This document shows, piece by piece, positions 47,026 through 59,132 of a stretch of DNA of 64,000 bases (its first letter is position 1; each line of letters opens with the position of its first letter). The notes under the pieces were generated by a model. It searched no databases. It saw only the letters and a list, made by a program, of their open reading frames with translations, and was not told the DNA's origin. Both the position numbers and the translations under genes were made by a program. The DNA comes from Colias croceus. Lineage: Eukaryota; Arthropoda; Insecta; Lepidoptera; Pieridae. The DNA lies in contig NC_059546.1 in assembly GCF_905220415.1 (NCBI RefSeq), positions 7,440,001 through 7,504,000 on the forward strand, in the 5' to 3' direction.

Positions 47026-47595
47026 CGGTGTTCGAATATACTCTATAACCTTGAATATATTATGCGAAGTTCACGAAAATGCTTTAGGGTAAGTGAAAAT
47101 GATTACTCATTGGATTTAGTTGTTATATTTATTTCTAACATATCCGCTCCAATTTTGTTAACATATTCTTTACTTACAAATTACAAATTCAATTAGTAAT
47201 AAGCCTAAATATTATCGCGTTGTTAGATTTAGGTTAATCATGATTTAGATCTGACTGTAAATATCTGTATTGCTTTACAGGTATCTAAACAAATATTTTC
47301 CAATATTTGTTCAGTATCTGTATTGTATAGGAAAATCGGTTTCAGGTGTTTATGTCCCGTTTATAGCATTATTATTTATAGGCCATAATGCTGAACAGCG
47401 TCGGCTACGCAACATGAAATAGCGATAAATCTGCCACTATTACGTATTCGTGACATGACGAGCCAATGTTTGGAGTTTGTATTGGGTCAATCAACGGTTT
47501 TTGTGTTTGGTTTGTAGGAAACTTAACCAAAATTTATATCCTTTCTTTTCGTATGAGTTCAGTGTGAGAAAGCGTAGTAGACATATAAACAGGCA

Positions 47596-47612
47596 TGCAT
47601 GCATGCATGCAG
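47596..47612. repeat. (CATG)n microsatellite
   Basis: Four CATG units in a row, self-complementary. No further meaning is visible. Confidence 0.8.
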
Positions 47613-48229
47613 ACTCTTAATACATAATATAATAAGTATTATGTAATTAAAATTTAGTAACAAAAAAATCAATAAAGTCTGTAATTGCTATTAGGAGCAA
47701 CATTACTTAAGCTCTTACCACGGTTATGTCTTGCAAGTTTTACTGACACATTTTTCAATAGATATTAAAAATATCTATATGAATTCTAACTTGTTCTTGA
47801 TGCAATAGATGACTTTGTTTATAACGCTGGTGACTGCAATGTTCATCTACTTATAAGAATACCTAGAAGAAACCTATCTATATTATCGATCGCGTATTGC
47901 ATGTAAATTCACATACTGGCATTGGACTTGAACACTATGAAATGTAAGATAATCCCGATTAATACCCACTGCATGCGCCGCATCTTCTTACCATGTGCGT
48001 CACGCGTGCCTCCATGCGATAACATCGTTATGACACTTGCATCCCCGCTATTGAAGTTTTTATTAGTTAATAAATAGAACCGTAAAATATAATTGCTTCC
48101 TTGTAAGCGCTAATTGAGTTTTAAGGAATTTACTGCTGGTGTTTTATGCGTTCAATACACCTAGCAAATTAATCTTCCTTCTTCATCATGTTGTGTGAAA
48201 TTATAGGCGAGAACAATTTGTTGTAATCT

Positions 48230-48430
48230 ATATTATAATATTATAAAGCTGAAGAGTTTGTTTGTTTGTTTGTTTGAACGCGCTAATCTCGGGAACTCCT
48301 GGTACGATTTGAAAAATTCTTTCGGTGTTAGATAGCCCATTTATCGAGGAAGGTTATAGGCTATATATCATCACGCTACAACCAACAGGGGTGCAGCCAC
48401 GGGGGTGAAACCGCGCGGAGCACCTAGTAA
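48230..48430 (+). mobile_element. (GTTT)n-started repeat, full copy
   Basis: It starts 'tattataaagctgaagagtt', then (GTTT)n (48255-48276), 'gcgctaatctcgggaactcc', 'gatttgaaaaattctttcgg', 'gaggaaggttataggctata', and ends with a GC-rich block 'aaccgcgcggagcacctagt'. A partial copy is at 51722-51835. The CTAG-like end suggests the same Helitron-like class. Confidence 0.65.
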
Positions 48431-51400
48431 CTTATAATATTTATCTGCCGTGCCGCTTTTTGTCCTGCTAAGCTCACGGATTTTCAACAAGAAATGTGAA
48501 TACATTTTACGCATACCTGAGACTTAACGGGGCTCTAATGTGTCATCACCATTCACTGAGAGTATCTTCTTATGTCATTTCTTTTTCCTCCTGTTAAACA
48601 CTAAAGGTGTGCTTTTATGCTTCCATATAAATACAGTTTTGCTTCGCTTTTGAATACAATGAACAGTTTGTATATTATAAATCTTTTTCCTCTTCCTAGT
48701 GGGGATTTTTTTAATCATGATTTATTTTTCACAAATATAAAAGTATATTAGTTATTTTTAAACAGACACATTATTTTGATAATTGGAAGTAAACGTAGTC
48801 CTATGGCCACTAGCTATAATGGCAATCATAACTTTTTCTATATTACACTCCCACATTACCACCGGCACTTCCTGCCTTCCATACACAAAAACATTTAATG
48901 AATTGTCCATACCGGACGCAATATCCTACCAAGTTCTGCTAGATGCTATCGAAAGACACATTAAATTCCTCGCAATCTCCCAATGTTTGCTATCAACGTA
49001 TCCTCCGGGCTAATGAGCCATAGACTGAAGGAAGTCTAAGTAATGAGAGCTATTACTACAGGTGTGCATGAAATAACGAATCTCGTATGAGATCTATGCA
49101 GATCACATGCAATGCAGGAAATACACGTACCTTTATCTAATTAGTAACGGTATTCAGGTTGAATTCTCCAATAGATTGTCAAGGATTGCAGATGGCTGAT
49201 TATGTAAGGATGGTGAAATTATTGAGCGTACGGAGTGTCTATTAATTAGAAATGAAGGGACAATCAAACAATTCTGAATTCATAGTAGAATGCATAGTGG
49301 GTAGATATTAAAGCACATTACATTATAATTATCGGGATTTTTAAATATAAGCTAATAACAAAAGGCGATTAAATTTAAGTAGGTAGCATGTAATCTAATA
49401 ATCATTTCTTTAAGATAATATTGTTCAAGGGTTTTAAAACCTTTTAACATACGAGATTATTTCATCCGCCTCTATAAGGAATTGAAAATCTTTTAAGTAG
49501 CTTAAATTTAGCCAATTAATAACCGTATAAACATAGGCCGTTATAAACAAAAGTTCAGGTAGTCATCGCATAGCACGCGCTTCTAAACAGCTATAAAAAA
49601 TGCCAAAATTAACAGTGTTCCATACAATTGAAGTTTTTCCGGGTCAGTGCCCATGAACCCCACTTCCTCTATATTATGTAGTTCAGTGGTATGCGGTTAT
49701 CTGGTGCATAAATGTTTTTGGATTTGTAAACACGCTCGGAGGATGTTAACAGCTGTATGGTTGTGTCGTGTTTGAGATTGGGACAATGGCTTTAGTTTGT
49801 TTATGAGTTAGTTCTATATGATAGACTTATATGGTAGATTGGTATGTTCGATAACTTGAGAAGATAGTGGCTTATTATTATACATAGATTGTTTTATTAT
49901 TATAGAACTCATAAGAAAATAGAGTAAATGAAATTAATTGGGTAAGTAAGTACAACTAAATTATGATGATAAATGTCTAGAGTTGCAGTAAAAATATTTG
50001 TTTTACATATTCTGTGTCTTGATTAGTTAGAACAGTTTCTTTATTATCCAAATTCATAAATGTCTTTCTGCATTTTTATGTAATATTAATGCTGATCATT
50101 GAATTTCAAAGCCATGTTAAAAAATATAATACAGCATTCCTCGTGTACAATCATAAAAAAATCAATAGACTCTTGCTAACTTAAAATACACGAGACACCA
50201 ATTTATTAAAGAAATAAATATCATAACATCTGTCAGCCAGGACTATAAAATCATATCAATTATTTATTGTATTTACGAGCCATAGTTATGTCCGCAATAA
50301 ATTCCTTGTATCAACGAACTACAGGATTGAATTTCTAATACAGTAATTGTGTTTTTATTCAGCTAGATGCAATTAATTGGAACAGATGTTAACTAGCGGA
50401 TGCTGATGGTGTTAACAAGAACTCGTTCAGAAAGTAACGTTTTACCATAGAGATACATTTCCTTAAATTGTATTGATTAACTTTTGTATAGTCTGAGAGT
50501 TGTAGTTCAACTTACCAATAAAAAACTCACTAATTCTTGGCTTTAGGATGCTTTAGGTCTCGTATGTAATATGGTAAATATTAATTGGATAAATAAATGA
50601 ATTATTTAGAATACATATATGGTTTCTTATATCCGGGTATGATGCGTTTGTACGATGATATCATTCCCAGAAATAAATTATGCAATTATTAAAATGAATT
50701 ATACCAAATGCGAAATTTACAAAATTAAAATATTATGTACCTAATTTTTATAAGTTTGAATGATTAATTACTTAAAATTATATTCATTCGGATTAGAATT
50801 ATTTAAGAATAACTCATAAGTCAAAGCTTTTCATTGCTTGAATGCAAGTTCTGACCGAACTTATTGAACTTAGCTTTATAATATGTTATTGAGAAAGAGA
50901 TAATAGGATCTCTGTGAAGTATTATAAGAATTGCATATTTACCTTACACATTTTACATTATACATTTATGCAATAGGTAATAGACGTAATACTTTAAGTG
51001 AACTATTTAAGCTTTTATGAGAAAAATCTTTATTTTATTTTATCTTTCTTGAAACATAATATGTGTTATCAGTTTTAATTAAATGTCACAAAAACAAACA
51101 AATGCTTTATGACAGTTTAATACAGGTTCAGTAGTTATCAGTTTAAACTTATCACACACAAGTCGATATTAACGCGAATAGAAAGTAAGTCCTACTTCTT
51201 TACCACGTTGATATACGAGGTTAAAATCTAGCTTAGCCCATATGTTAGACGAATTTATATCCTTATGTATATAGATATAGAATACAAATTCAAATGTATC
51301 TAGTGATGTTTATCAGACTTTTATATTTATTTGCTGATAAATATCAGTGGTTAATACAAATAAGAGATCGTTATGCGAAGACTATTTCAGCATAATTTTT

Positions 51401-51721
51401 TTTATGTTGGATATTTCATTACTCATAATTGTTGTTCAACAGTTCTAAGTGTGGACAATTATTGTAATAAAAGATTTTTTAGAAGAAGATATTATTCCTT
51501 TCACCTTCTCAACAATGAAAGCAATCGAGTAAAACTAATTTATTATTTGTAGTAGTTTGCTACTGTTATCTTTAATTATCTTTGATTTTGAAAGTTCGTC
51601 GCTTAGATGAGGTAGGTATTTAGTAAGTAATTTATTTTCACAAATCTTACTTAGGCACTGTAACGACTAAAAGCTGCTTCGTAGTAGGTGTAACAAGCCT
51701 GTTTTATAAGAGATATAAATC
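48431..51721 (+). other. Intron sequence, no supported feature
   Basis: The patch at about 48783-49060 has more balanced composition and a 76-codon frame (MEVNVVLWPLAIM...), but there is no splice context and no recognised domain. It may be conserved noncoding DNA. The rest is AT-rich. Confidence 0.35.
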
Positions 51722-51835
51722 TATACGAATATGTTTATTTGTTTGCTTGAAAGCGCTAATCTCAGGAACTACTAGTACGATTTGAAAAATTTTTTCGGTG
51801 TTAGGAGGCCCATTTATTGAGGAAGACTATTAACT
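51722..51835 (+). mobile_element. Partial copy of the 48230 repeat
   Basis: It shares 'gtttatttgtttg', 'aagcgctaatctcaggaact', 'gatttgaaaaattttttcgg' and 'ccatttattgaggaag', then breaks off. Confidence 0.65.
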
Positions 51836-54264
51836 TATCTAATAATATAATATATTTGTTATAATATATTTGTATTTGTAACGTAACAGTTCGAACATTT
51901 CCGCATAATGTAGTGTTTTGCAATAAATGCGATTTGTCGTAATTTCCACACATACGACATTACCAATAATTGAAACCGCTCGTTCATTTGTTTCGCTACT
52001 TAACTTTTATTGTCTTAAATAACACGCTTTATACAAATTGGCAGGGTATTGAAGGTTCGCGTACACGTAAATTATTTTGTTCAGACATCCTCTTGTACCT
52101 CTATGTGAGTGCAGAGAACTTCGACATTTATGTGAATTATAAGGAATATACAATTAAATGATGTAGTGAAATATACATTTTGCTATAAAGACATACAATT
52201 CAGTCAGGATGTGTATGGTAGGTTTCAAAAAAAGAACGAATAAGCTCGTGAAGCTTTTTTTATAATTCAACGCCAGATGATAACTAGTGCGAATTTTTCA
52301 CTTTTTTATTGAGGACTTTCATATCTAGAGATTCGGTCATTTATCTAAGCTATTTAAGATCTGTTGAGAACGATGGCAGTATTAAATGTTGACTGAAAAA
52401 AAATCTAATGCACAATTACTGTCTGTGAAAATAAATTTACTAGCCGGTAATAAATATAATCTGTTAGCTGATAATGAAAGTAGGGAGTATTTAGTTTGAC
52501 AGCTGGGCGGCCATCTTGAATTTAGTGTCAAAGTTCACGTCGGTTTCACCAGCATGAGGTTGGCGATGGCTAGATCGTAAGATGTTCCGAAGTTATGGAA
52601 TACGTAATGACATGTTTTGCAAGCCGATAATGAGATGGGAAGTTGAATGGTTGTCATGTAAACAAGAATTAATATATACTCATTTACATGTATTTGAAGT
52701 TAGCTGTGACTTGTACTTTCGTACGTGTTGGAGAAAATTGTGTTGTAATAAATAACAGCGTTTGCACAACTATTATGCTGGTTACGTTCGTGATTGTAAC
52801 CGATCTGTTATTTCAATTTTTGTTTTGGTATTGTGTGTAATTGAAACTAATAGTTGTGGTATTTTGACCTGATTTACTTTTAGAAAAATGGCAATCATCT
52901 TTGATCGTTTTAATGGTGATGCAATCTTACTTTAAACTAACTTCAGTGAGTGAAAGATTAACTCACTGAAAATTAACGACACTATAACTATCTACTTGCT
53001 AGTCTATACGTTTTTATGTCTCATGCATCACGATCGAACCGTTTCATCTTAGTTATGCGAAAACAGTTTGATTTATTGAATTTATTACACCAAGATTTAG
53101 TTTAGACGAATACTTTCGTTCGTGTTCTATAGCTATACCTCAGATCGGCAATTATCCCAATATTTCAACAGACCCACGTTCAAAATTGTCACGAGTTATA
53201 GCGTTTCTAATAAGTCTGAGCTTTGTTAAATTTCTGCGACAGCTTTAATGATTGTTGCCTAGTTTTAAACGGTCCGGCTTTTGAAGGATAAACTTTAGAA
53301 AGTTTTCAGACATCCAGTAAAGCGAATATTCATTAAATCTTAACTAGAATTGTAGGTGATAATGGATTACTTTCGACTATTGTATTGATGTTTCTAAAGT
53401 GAAGATACTTCGTGAAATTGTAAGAATATTATTATGTATATAGTATTATATTATGTATTTCGATTATAAATTATGAACGTTATTGTATTTTAGTTTTAAA
53501 TGATAGTGTGTGCATATCCATACATTCTTAAATCTCCAGATATTAAATACTTCAATTGAATGCAAAGCATAAAATACAATATATAATTGAATCCACTATT
53601 CTACAGCATATAGGCGTCGAGAATTTAGATGACAAACAAAATATGATCTTCATATCATACAAATCTGTATTGCTACCAAGCGGAAACCCGGTACATTAGT
53701 TAGTATTGATAAGTTAGCGGTTAGCTCCTGCGCAGGCGATACAAGAACAAATTGTTAACGACAGACATAGCTTAGCTATAAGATTGTATTGCTGTATATT
53801 AAAGGGGACGATAAATAAAAGCCTATCTTCCGTACGATTTCAATGACTATTTTCACATTGATTTTATCTGTTGAATTTTCTAGGCTCTGGTAGTGTAGAT
53901 CTTTTCCTTGTTTTCGTCTTTTTTGCTTGAGTATTGAGCAATATTTTTAAAGTTGATTTCTATCACAGAAGATGCTGATTCTTACTACGACTTCAGTTAC
54001 CCTAAAGAAATAGTTACGCTATGAATGATACATAAAAATTTACAAAAATGTATTTTGCGTGTATTGTATGTTACCTAAGCGATAAAATCAAGAAACTACA
54101 GAGCTTTAAACACTCGAAACGTTTGCAATAAAATTATCATTATTTATGTACTTAGTATTAGAAAGTCAGTATTGAACAAAGACAAGCATGTACTGTGTAG
54201 CCACTTTCTTGCCCCATCTATTCCTAACACAGTACATAGATAACTAGTTTTGAGATATTACTGA
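51836..54264 (+). other. Intron sequence, no supported feature
   Basis: AT-rich with no repeat boundary or exon that could be supported. Confidence 0.35.
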
Positions 54265-54271
54265 GTCTTAA

Positions 54272-54406
54272 CATAGTATAAAGAGAACAAGTAGGCCGAC
54301 TCCCAGCGTTTAGGAGCGTGAGGGTTGAAACTCGTGAGGGTTGTCACTTGTCACGTTAATTTTTTTAAAGAATCGAAGATAACTTACTTGTTCTCTTTAT
54401 ACTATG
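54272..54406. mobile_element. 135-bp MITE with 22-bp inverted ends and 7-bp target duplication
   Basis: CATAGTATAAAGAGAACAAG plus TA at 54272-54293 recurs exactly inverted at 54385-54406. GTCTTAA flanks both sides exactly (54265-54271; 54407-54413). The centre (about 90 bases) is GC-richer and noncoding. The open frame across it at 54325 is accidental. Confidence 0.9.
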
Positions 54407-54413
54407 GTCTTAA

Positions 54414-57400
54414 CCTTAGTATTATAAATGAATCAATGATTATACAATTACAATATCGTTTATCTTTAAATGGTCACCGTGCGGTGGATTCATTAATAGT
54501 AATGATTATGTTGAGCGCTTATTTATTTAAGGAGTCTATGCTCTGTGGAAATTATCGAATTATGGTAATATAATTGTGAATAATTATCATGGGAAATTAG
54601 TGAGTCGCTTTCCTTTTATGTAACCAACAGGTGTTAATGTAATAGATGTATTATTAATTTTCGAGTTGAAAGAAACATTTATGGTAATTTATTCTTATAC
54701 AATTTATTACTTTATCTTCGATCATCTTCATCTTCATCAGTAAATTAAGTTCTAAGTTTTTGTGCCTGAAGAATATTTTTTTTCGCAGATTCTTTATATT
54801 TTGTACCTTCCTTTTTAAGTTAAATTTCAATACATTGCTTCTTCTATTAGCCTTGTTATCACATTAATTATAAAAACCTTCCTTAGATGTAAATGGCAAT
54901 GTATTCGGACCAGTCACAATGACGTCATCTAGCATGCACTATAAGTTTGCTCAACCTCATCTACATCTACTACAACATGAGAACGAAGCAATTTTGAAAC
55001 TATTGTTAAGCTTAATTTTGAGATATTTAACTCTTAGTTTGCACTCATTCATTTGCGACATTTATGCTCAGCATTTATAGTACTGTTGAATCTATGATAT
55101 ATAAAAAAGCTTACTTATATAAAAAAACGTTACCCGCTCTCTATTTTGGCAAGAAAAAACTCAGGTAAGTGCCCGAGTTTCACTTAGTCACGCACCATTC
55201 AGCGTCGTGGCTGGACGTTCTTTTTATATTTTAATCGGCAGTTGTTATTACGAAGTACATGAGTGAGACATGTATTATGTCTCGTGCGTGAGAGTGAAAG
55301 AGAGAACAACTGTATTGGTGATAATGCGTTAGTAAGTAGGTATGTATTAATTACGCTGTTTTTAGTACAACGATGTTGGCGTATGCCGCGTCTACTAGTA
55401 TAATAGGTCATTGTGTTGAATGTTAACTTTAATATCTTTCGAGTTCCAAGTCGATTGTTATTTTAGATGGATGGATGTTTTGACATTATGATCTTTAATA
55501 TTAAACTGCTTTCGAGTTTATTTATTCGCGTAGAAGTATGTTTGTCTTATGTAATGTATTCCGTTATTTTGGAGGAGTGTCTGGGTCATATTTAATGTGT
55601 TATTTTAATTACTGATGTATTCAGTATAAGTTTTTAAATGCCAACTTTCATCTGTCCATCGTTTACATTACTCATAGATTGAACTTTGAACTGAAAACCT
55701 ATACAAAGGTGCTTTGGATTTTGTATAACTTTCATAATTTGGGTAATTAATTGTGTTTTACTTATTAACTGAACTTCTGTTAACAATTGGTGCTTCTGAA
55801 GATTATTATCCAAGTTTTAATGCTCATTTTATAAAATTGTGTTGCTTTTGAGAAAATTCTTCATTTATTAAATTTCATGAAGTGTATGCGAAGTGATTAT
55901 TATTATCTACGTGCTAACGTTACCTGATTTAATTCCCATTTCCTGCTCGTGTTTTAAGCAACAGCGACATTCCCATGCTCTTGCTACGACTTACTTTAAA
56001 ATGGTACTATATTTTTTACATACAATAGACGTTTGACCGCTATCTCACACGATTACAAACGTTGATGCGATCTAAGACATGCCTAGGAAAGCCTATTTAT
56101 ATGTATTAAATGCAACTGGTTTTCTTTAAACTTTAGTTGGAAACAAGTTAGAAGTAATGGTCAACGTTGGCTCTTGTGTGAATGAATCTTGTTGATTTCC
56201 TTTACTTATGGAGGTTGATTAAATCTAATATTAGTAGATGAGTGTGTGAGTAATACAAAAGTATTGTCGGTACAAAATAACGTTTGACTAAAACGCGTTT
56301 AAACTAAGGTTTAAACACAATATAGAAGTCTTTTGCATTTAGACTTTTTAGTCAAATCATGACTTTCTACCTATTAGTTGTGTAACGTTACTTTTCACGT
56401 CAGCATTTGTAAAATGCCTAATTTATGATATAGTTAGGTAATTCACAATCTTAAATATGAGGAGTTCGTTATATTATAATCTTTAATCGTATGAAAAGAA
56501 AAGGCAACACAATACAATAGGTTAGGAAATTTTAATTCGCAGCCAAGTACCATCTTTAGATAAAAACTTTTATTGTTGGTCTATTCACCGTTACATCTTC
56601 AAACTGGTTGTTAATAATCCTCAATAACTTTGCGATATATCAAATTAAATTGGCATAATTACAATATGATAGCCCGTTGATTAGTTTAATTATGTTAATG
56701 CGGTATTCATAATGAAGTTATTATACCTGTGAATATTAGCATGTGAATACGCAAATACATCATGCATTATTAATAGATATGGTTGGGTTAGTATGTCGCC
56801 CTTTGCGTGAATTTCTTATATAAGTTTTAATCTAAAGGTTAATTGGAGATCATCGTTTTTACATTAAATGCTACTTTATTTTATCATATTTGTTTATAAG
56901 ACTAACACGAACATTTTATTGTTGTGTAGGTAATGTTATTGTTTGAAAGTTCCTATGGCGATGGCTGTGTTACTTCTATTAATGAATTAAGTAAAATACG
57001 CAATTAACTTATTACCACATAACACTGAAGAGTAGCATCCAATTTTATCTTCGGATATTCTTTTGAATACCTGTCTAACAATTAAGGGTGTGGGAGCTTA
57101 TAGTTAATACATAATATACCTAATGTGTAATAAGCTACTCTAAGTTCTAATCTTGTTAAATTTGTATTGTTAGTGTGTTTTTACTTTTTTGCTGAAATAA
57201 AATATTTTTTTTATTTTTTAATAATGCTTACACTACACCATACTTACTGATCTTTACAGGGATCCTGGTTTAATTTCTCAGTATTTACCATATTTCATCC
57301 ACGTGTTAAATCATTAGCTAACTATCTATATGAACATATATATTCTCTGCATAAATCAAGTTATAATTTAATTTATCGAAGCCCGGGTCACCCGACTTCG

Positions 57401-57900
57401 TTTTATAGCGCATGCAACGTGGCTAAATATACCGGTGTTCTATAAAATATATGCCTTGGACTTAAACAGTTATCCTACACGTCTGAATAAATCACATTAA
57501 TGCGCTTCCTTTAACATTAATATATTGGCTAAGAGCGTGTCGGATACGGCTGTAGATCAGGTTGCTAGGCGATAAGGATTTATTCGAAACTAGTTTTCAC
57601 ATTCAGGAAATGTATCAATAATTTGAATACGCATTATGCATGATTGTAATATATGGAGTGGAACCTTTAACACATGGCACAAAACATTAAGTACCTACCT
57701 ACTGATTTTGCTTGGAATTTTAGCTAAACTTCTATAATCTCGAATTAATTACGATTTAAGACGATAATTTGCTGAAAAGTCAGTTTTTTTTGTTTTAATT
57801 AAAGACTAGTAACTCAACTCAGAACATCTCAAATACTGAAAAAATACTTGTACTTAACATACCAATCGGATTTTGCAATTTTCCGATCGTTGAAAATACT
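54414..57900 (+). other. Intron sequence, no supported feature
   Basis: AT-rich. An AG|GTAAGT word at 55163 lacks a pyrimidine tract. A weaker AG|GTAATG with a T/G-rich tract lies at 56939. No exons were found. Confidence 0.35.
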
Positions 57901-57959
57901 GCTATGATCATTGAGTTACTATGTACGTACGTAGTACATAGTAACTCAATGGCTATGAT
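57901..57959. mobile_element. 43-bp perfect palindrome flanked by 8-bp direct repeats
   Basis: CATTGAGTTACTATGTAC (57909-57926), a 7-base loop, and its exact inverse (57934-57951) are bounded on both sides, without any gap, by GCTATGAT (57901-57908; 57952-57959). This has the shape of a tiny inserted element with a target duplication. See findings. Confidence 0.85.
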
Positions 57960-58127
57960 TATCATTTTGCCATTAGTTATTATCAAAATCTATACTATAC
58001 GATCAGGGCATTTATGAAACTACTAACAGTATCCTACCGCTAAACAGGAAATTGATTCAATCTTCACATAGTTGATGAGTTATGACTAACCACGAAAAAA
58101 ACGTTCCAATTATTTTAAACACAGCGT

Positions 58128-58260
58128 ATAATACTCCTCCTCCTCCTTAAGTCGAAATCCTCACTGCTGAGGGTCGTGATCATTTTGGAATTGTGATTTC
58201 CTAGTTATTTTACGCCATTTAGCGTATAATATTAACGTATAATACTAGAGGTATAATTAT
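58128..58260 (+). mobile_element. Worn repeat fragment ('tcctcctcctt ... gctgagggtcgtga')
   Basis: The words 'ctcctcctccttaagtcg', 'ctcactgctgagggtcgtga' and 'ttttacgccattt' recur in a common moth retroelement. It is too short to classify. Confidence 0.4.
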
Positions 58261-59089
58261 TAATTCATTCTTTGCACTATTCGTACAGGTGGCTCACATA
58301 TCGCAAAAAAATGATTCATGAGCTTTTCATGATCTTTGTTTTATTAACAAAAAGCGTGTAAAAAGTAGTACAATCGTTCGTGATATTGAGATTGGCAATG
58401 AATGGGTGTTTGTTGACGGAACGAGACAGGATACTGTAAAACATGTTGTTTTTAGTTCAGTTTGGTGTAGGCTTGTATTAATTAAGAACATTGAGTTTGT
58501 TGCGTTCGAGTTTATAATTAAGAATTTGTTTCGGGCGTCTTTCTAGGATTAGCGTGTAAAAAAGTGAAAAAGTGTTATAAATTATGACATATTGATCATA
58601 GGTACCTAATTTTTTCGACATTGATCTAATTATTTGTATTTATCCAGTTTTCTATCTATTAGGCCCTTTCTGTGTCAGGTCTTTAGTAATTCTTCTTTAT
58701 CAAACCACTTACAACTAATCCCAATCTTGAAATCTTAATTTTTAAACAACATCATAATACGTGGTGTACTAAGCTAAATATAAATCTTTAATGTATTGAC
58801 GACTATCTCCTTATCATTAATCTATATTATTTGTCTCATTTTCATCTTCTTTTATAGAAAGACTTTGCATTAAAAATTTAAAACTTACTCTATAGAATCT
58901 AAAGCGCACATTCTGTTCACTAAACCACCATTAGCTGAAATTCGTTTCTCACGTTAAGCACAAAGTGGTGTTTGTAGCACAGACCACATCCATCGTCTTA
59001 TCCTATGCGTTATCCTGTAACAGGTATACTAGTGTGGTACAAGGTATGGGAGGTACCGAGTTGTTTATCTTGGCTAATTCTTTTTTAGC

Positions 59090-59132
59090 AAGACAACGCG
59101 TCAAATACACAAAGTATTTGACGCGTTGTCTT
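59090..59132. repeat. Perfect hairpin, 19-bp arms, 5-base loop
   Basis: AAGACAACGCGTCAAATAC (59090-59108) is exactly inverted at 59114-59132 with ACAAA between. It has unusually high GC for this AT-rich stretch. No exact flanking direct repeat is seen. Confidence 0.95.

Noticed and set aside
48783..49013. 76-codon frame with a signal-peptide-like start
   Set aside because: No promoter, splice site or poly(A) context. Composition suggests conserved noncoding DNA at most.
55155..55175. Second possible ratchet site, CAG|GTAAGT
   Set aside because: The upstream sequence (GGCAAGAAAAAACTCAG) is purine-rich, with no polypyrimidine tract.
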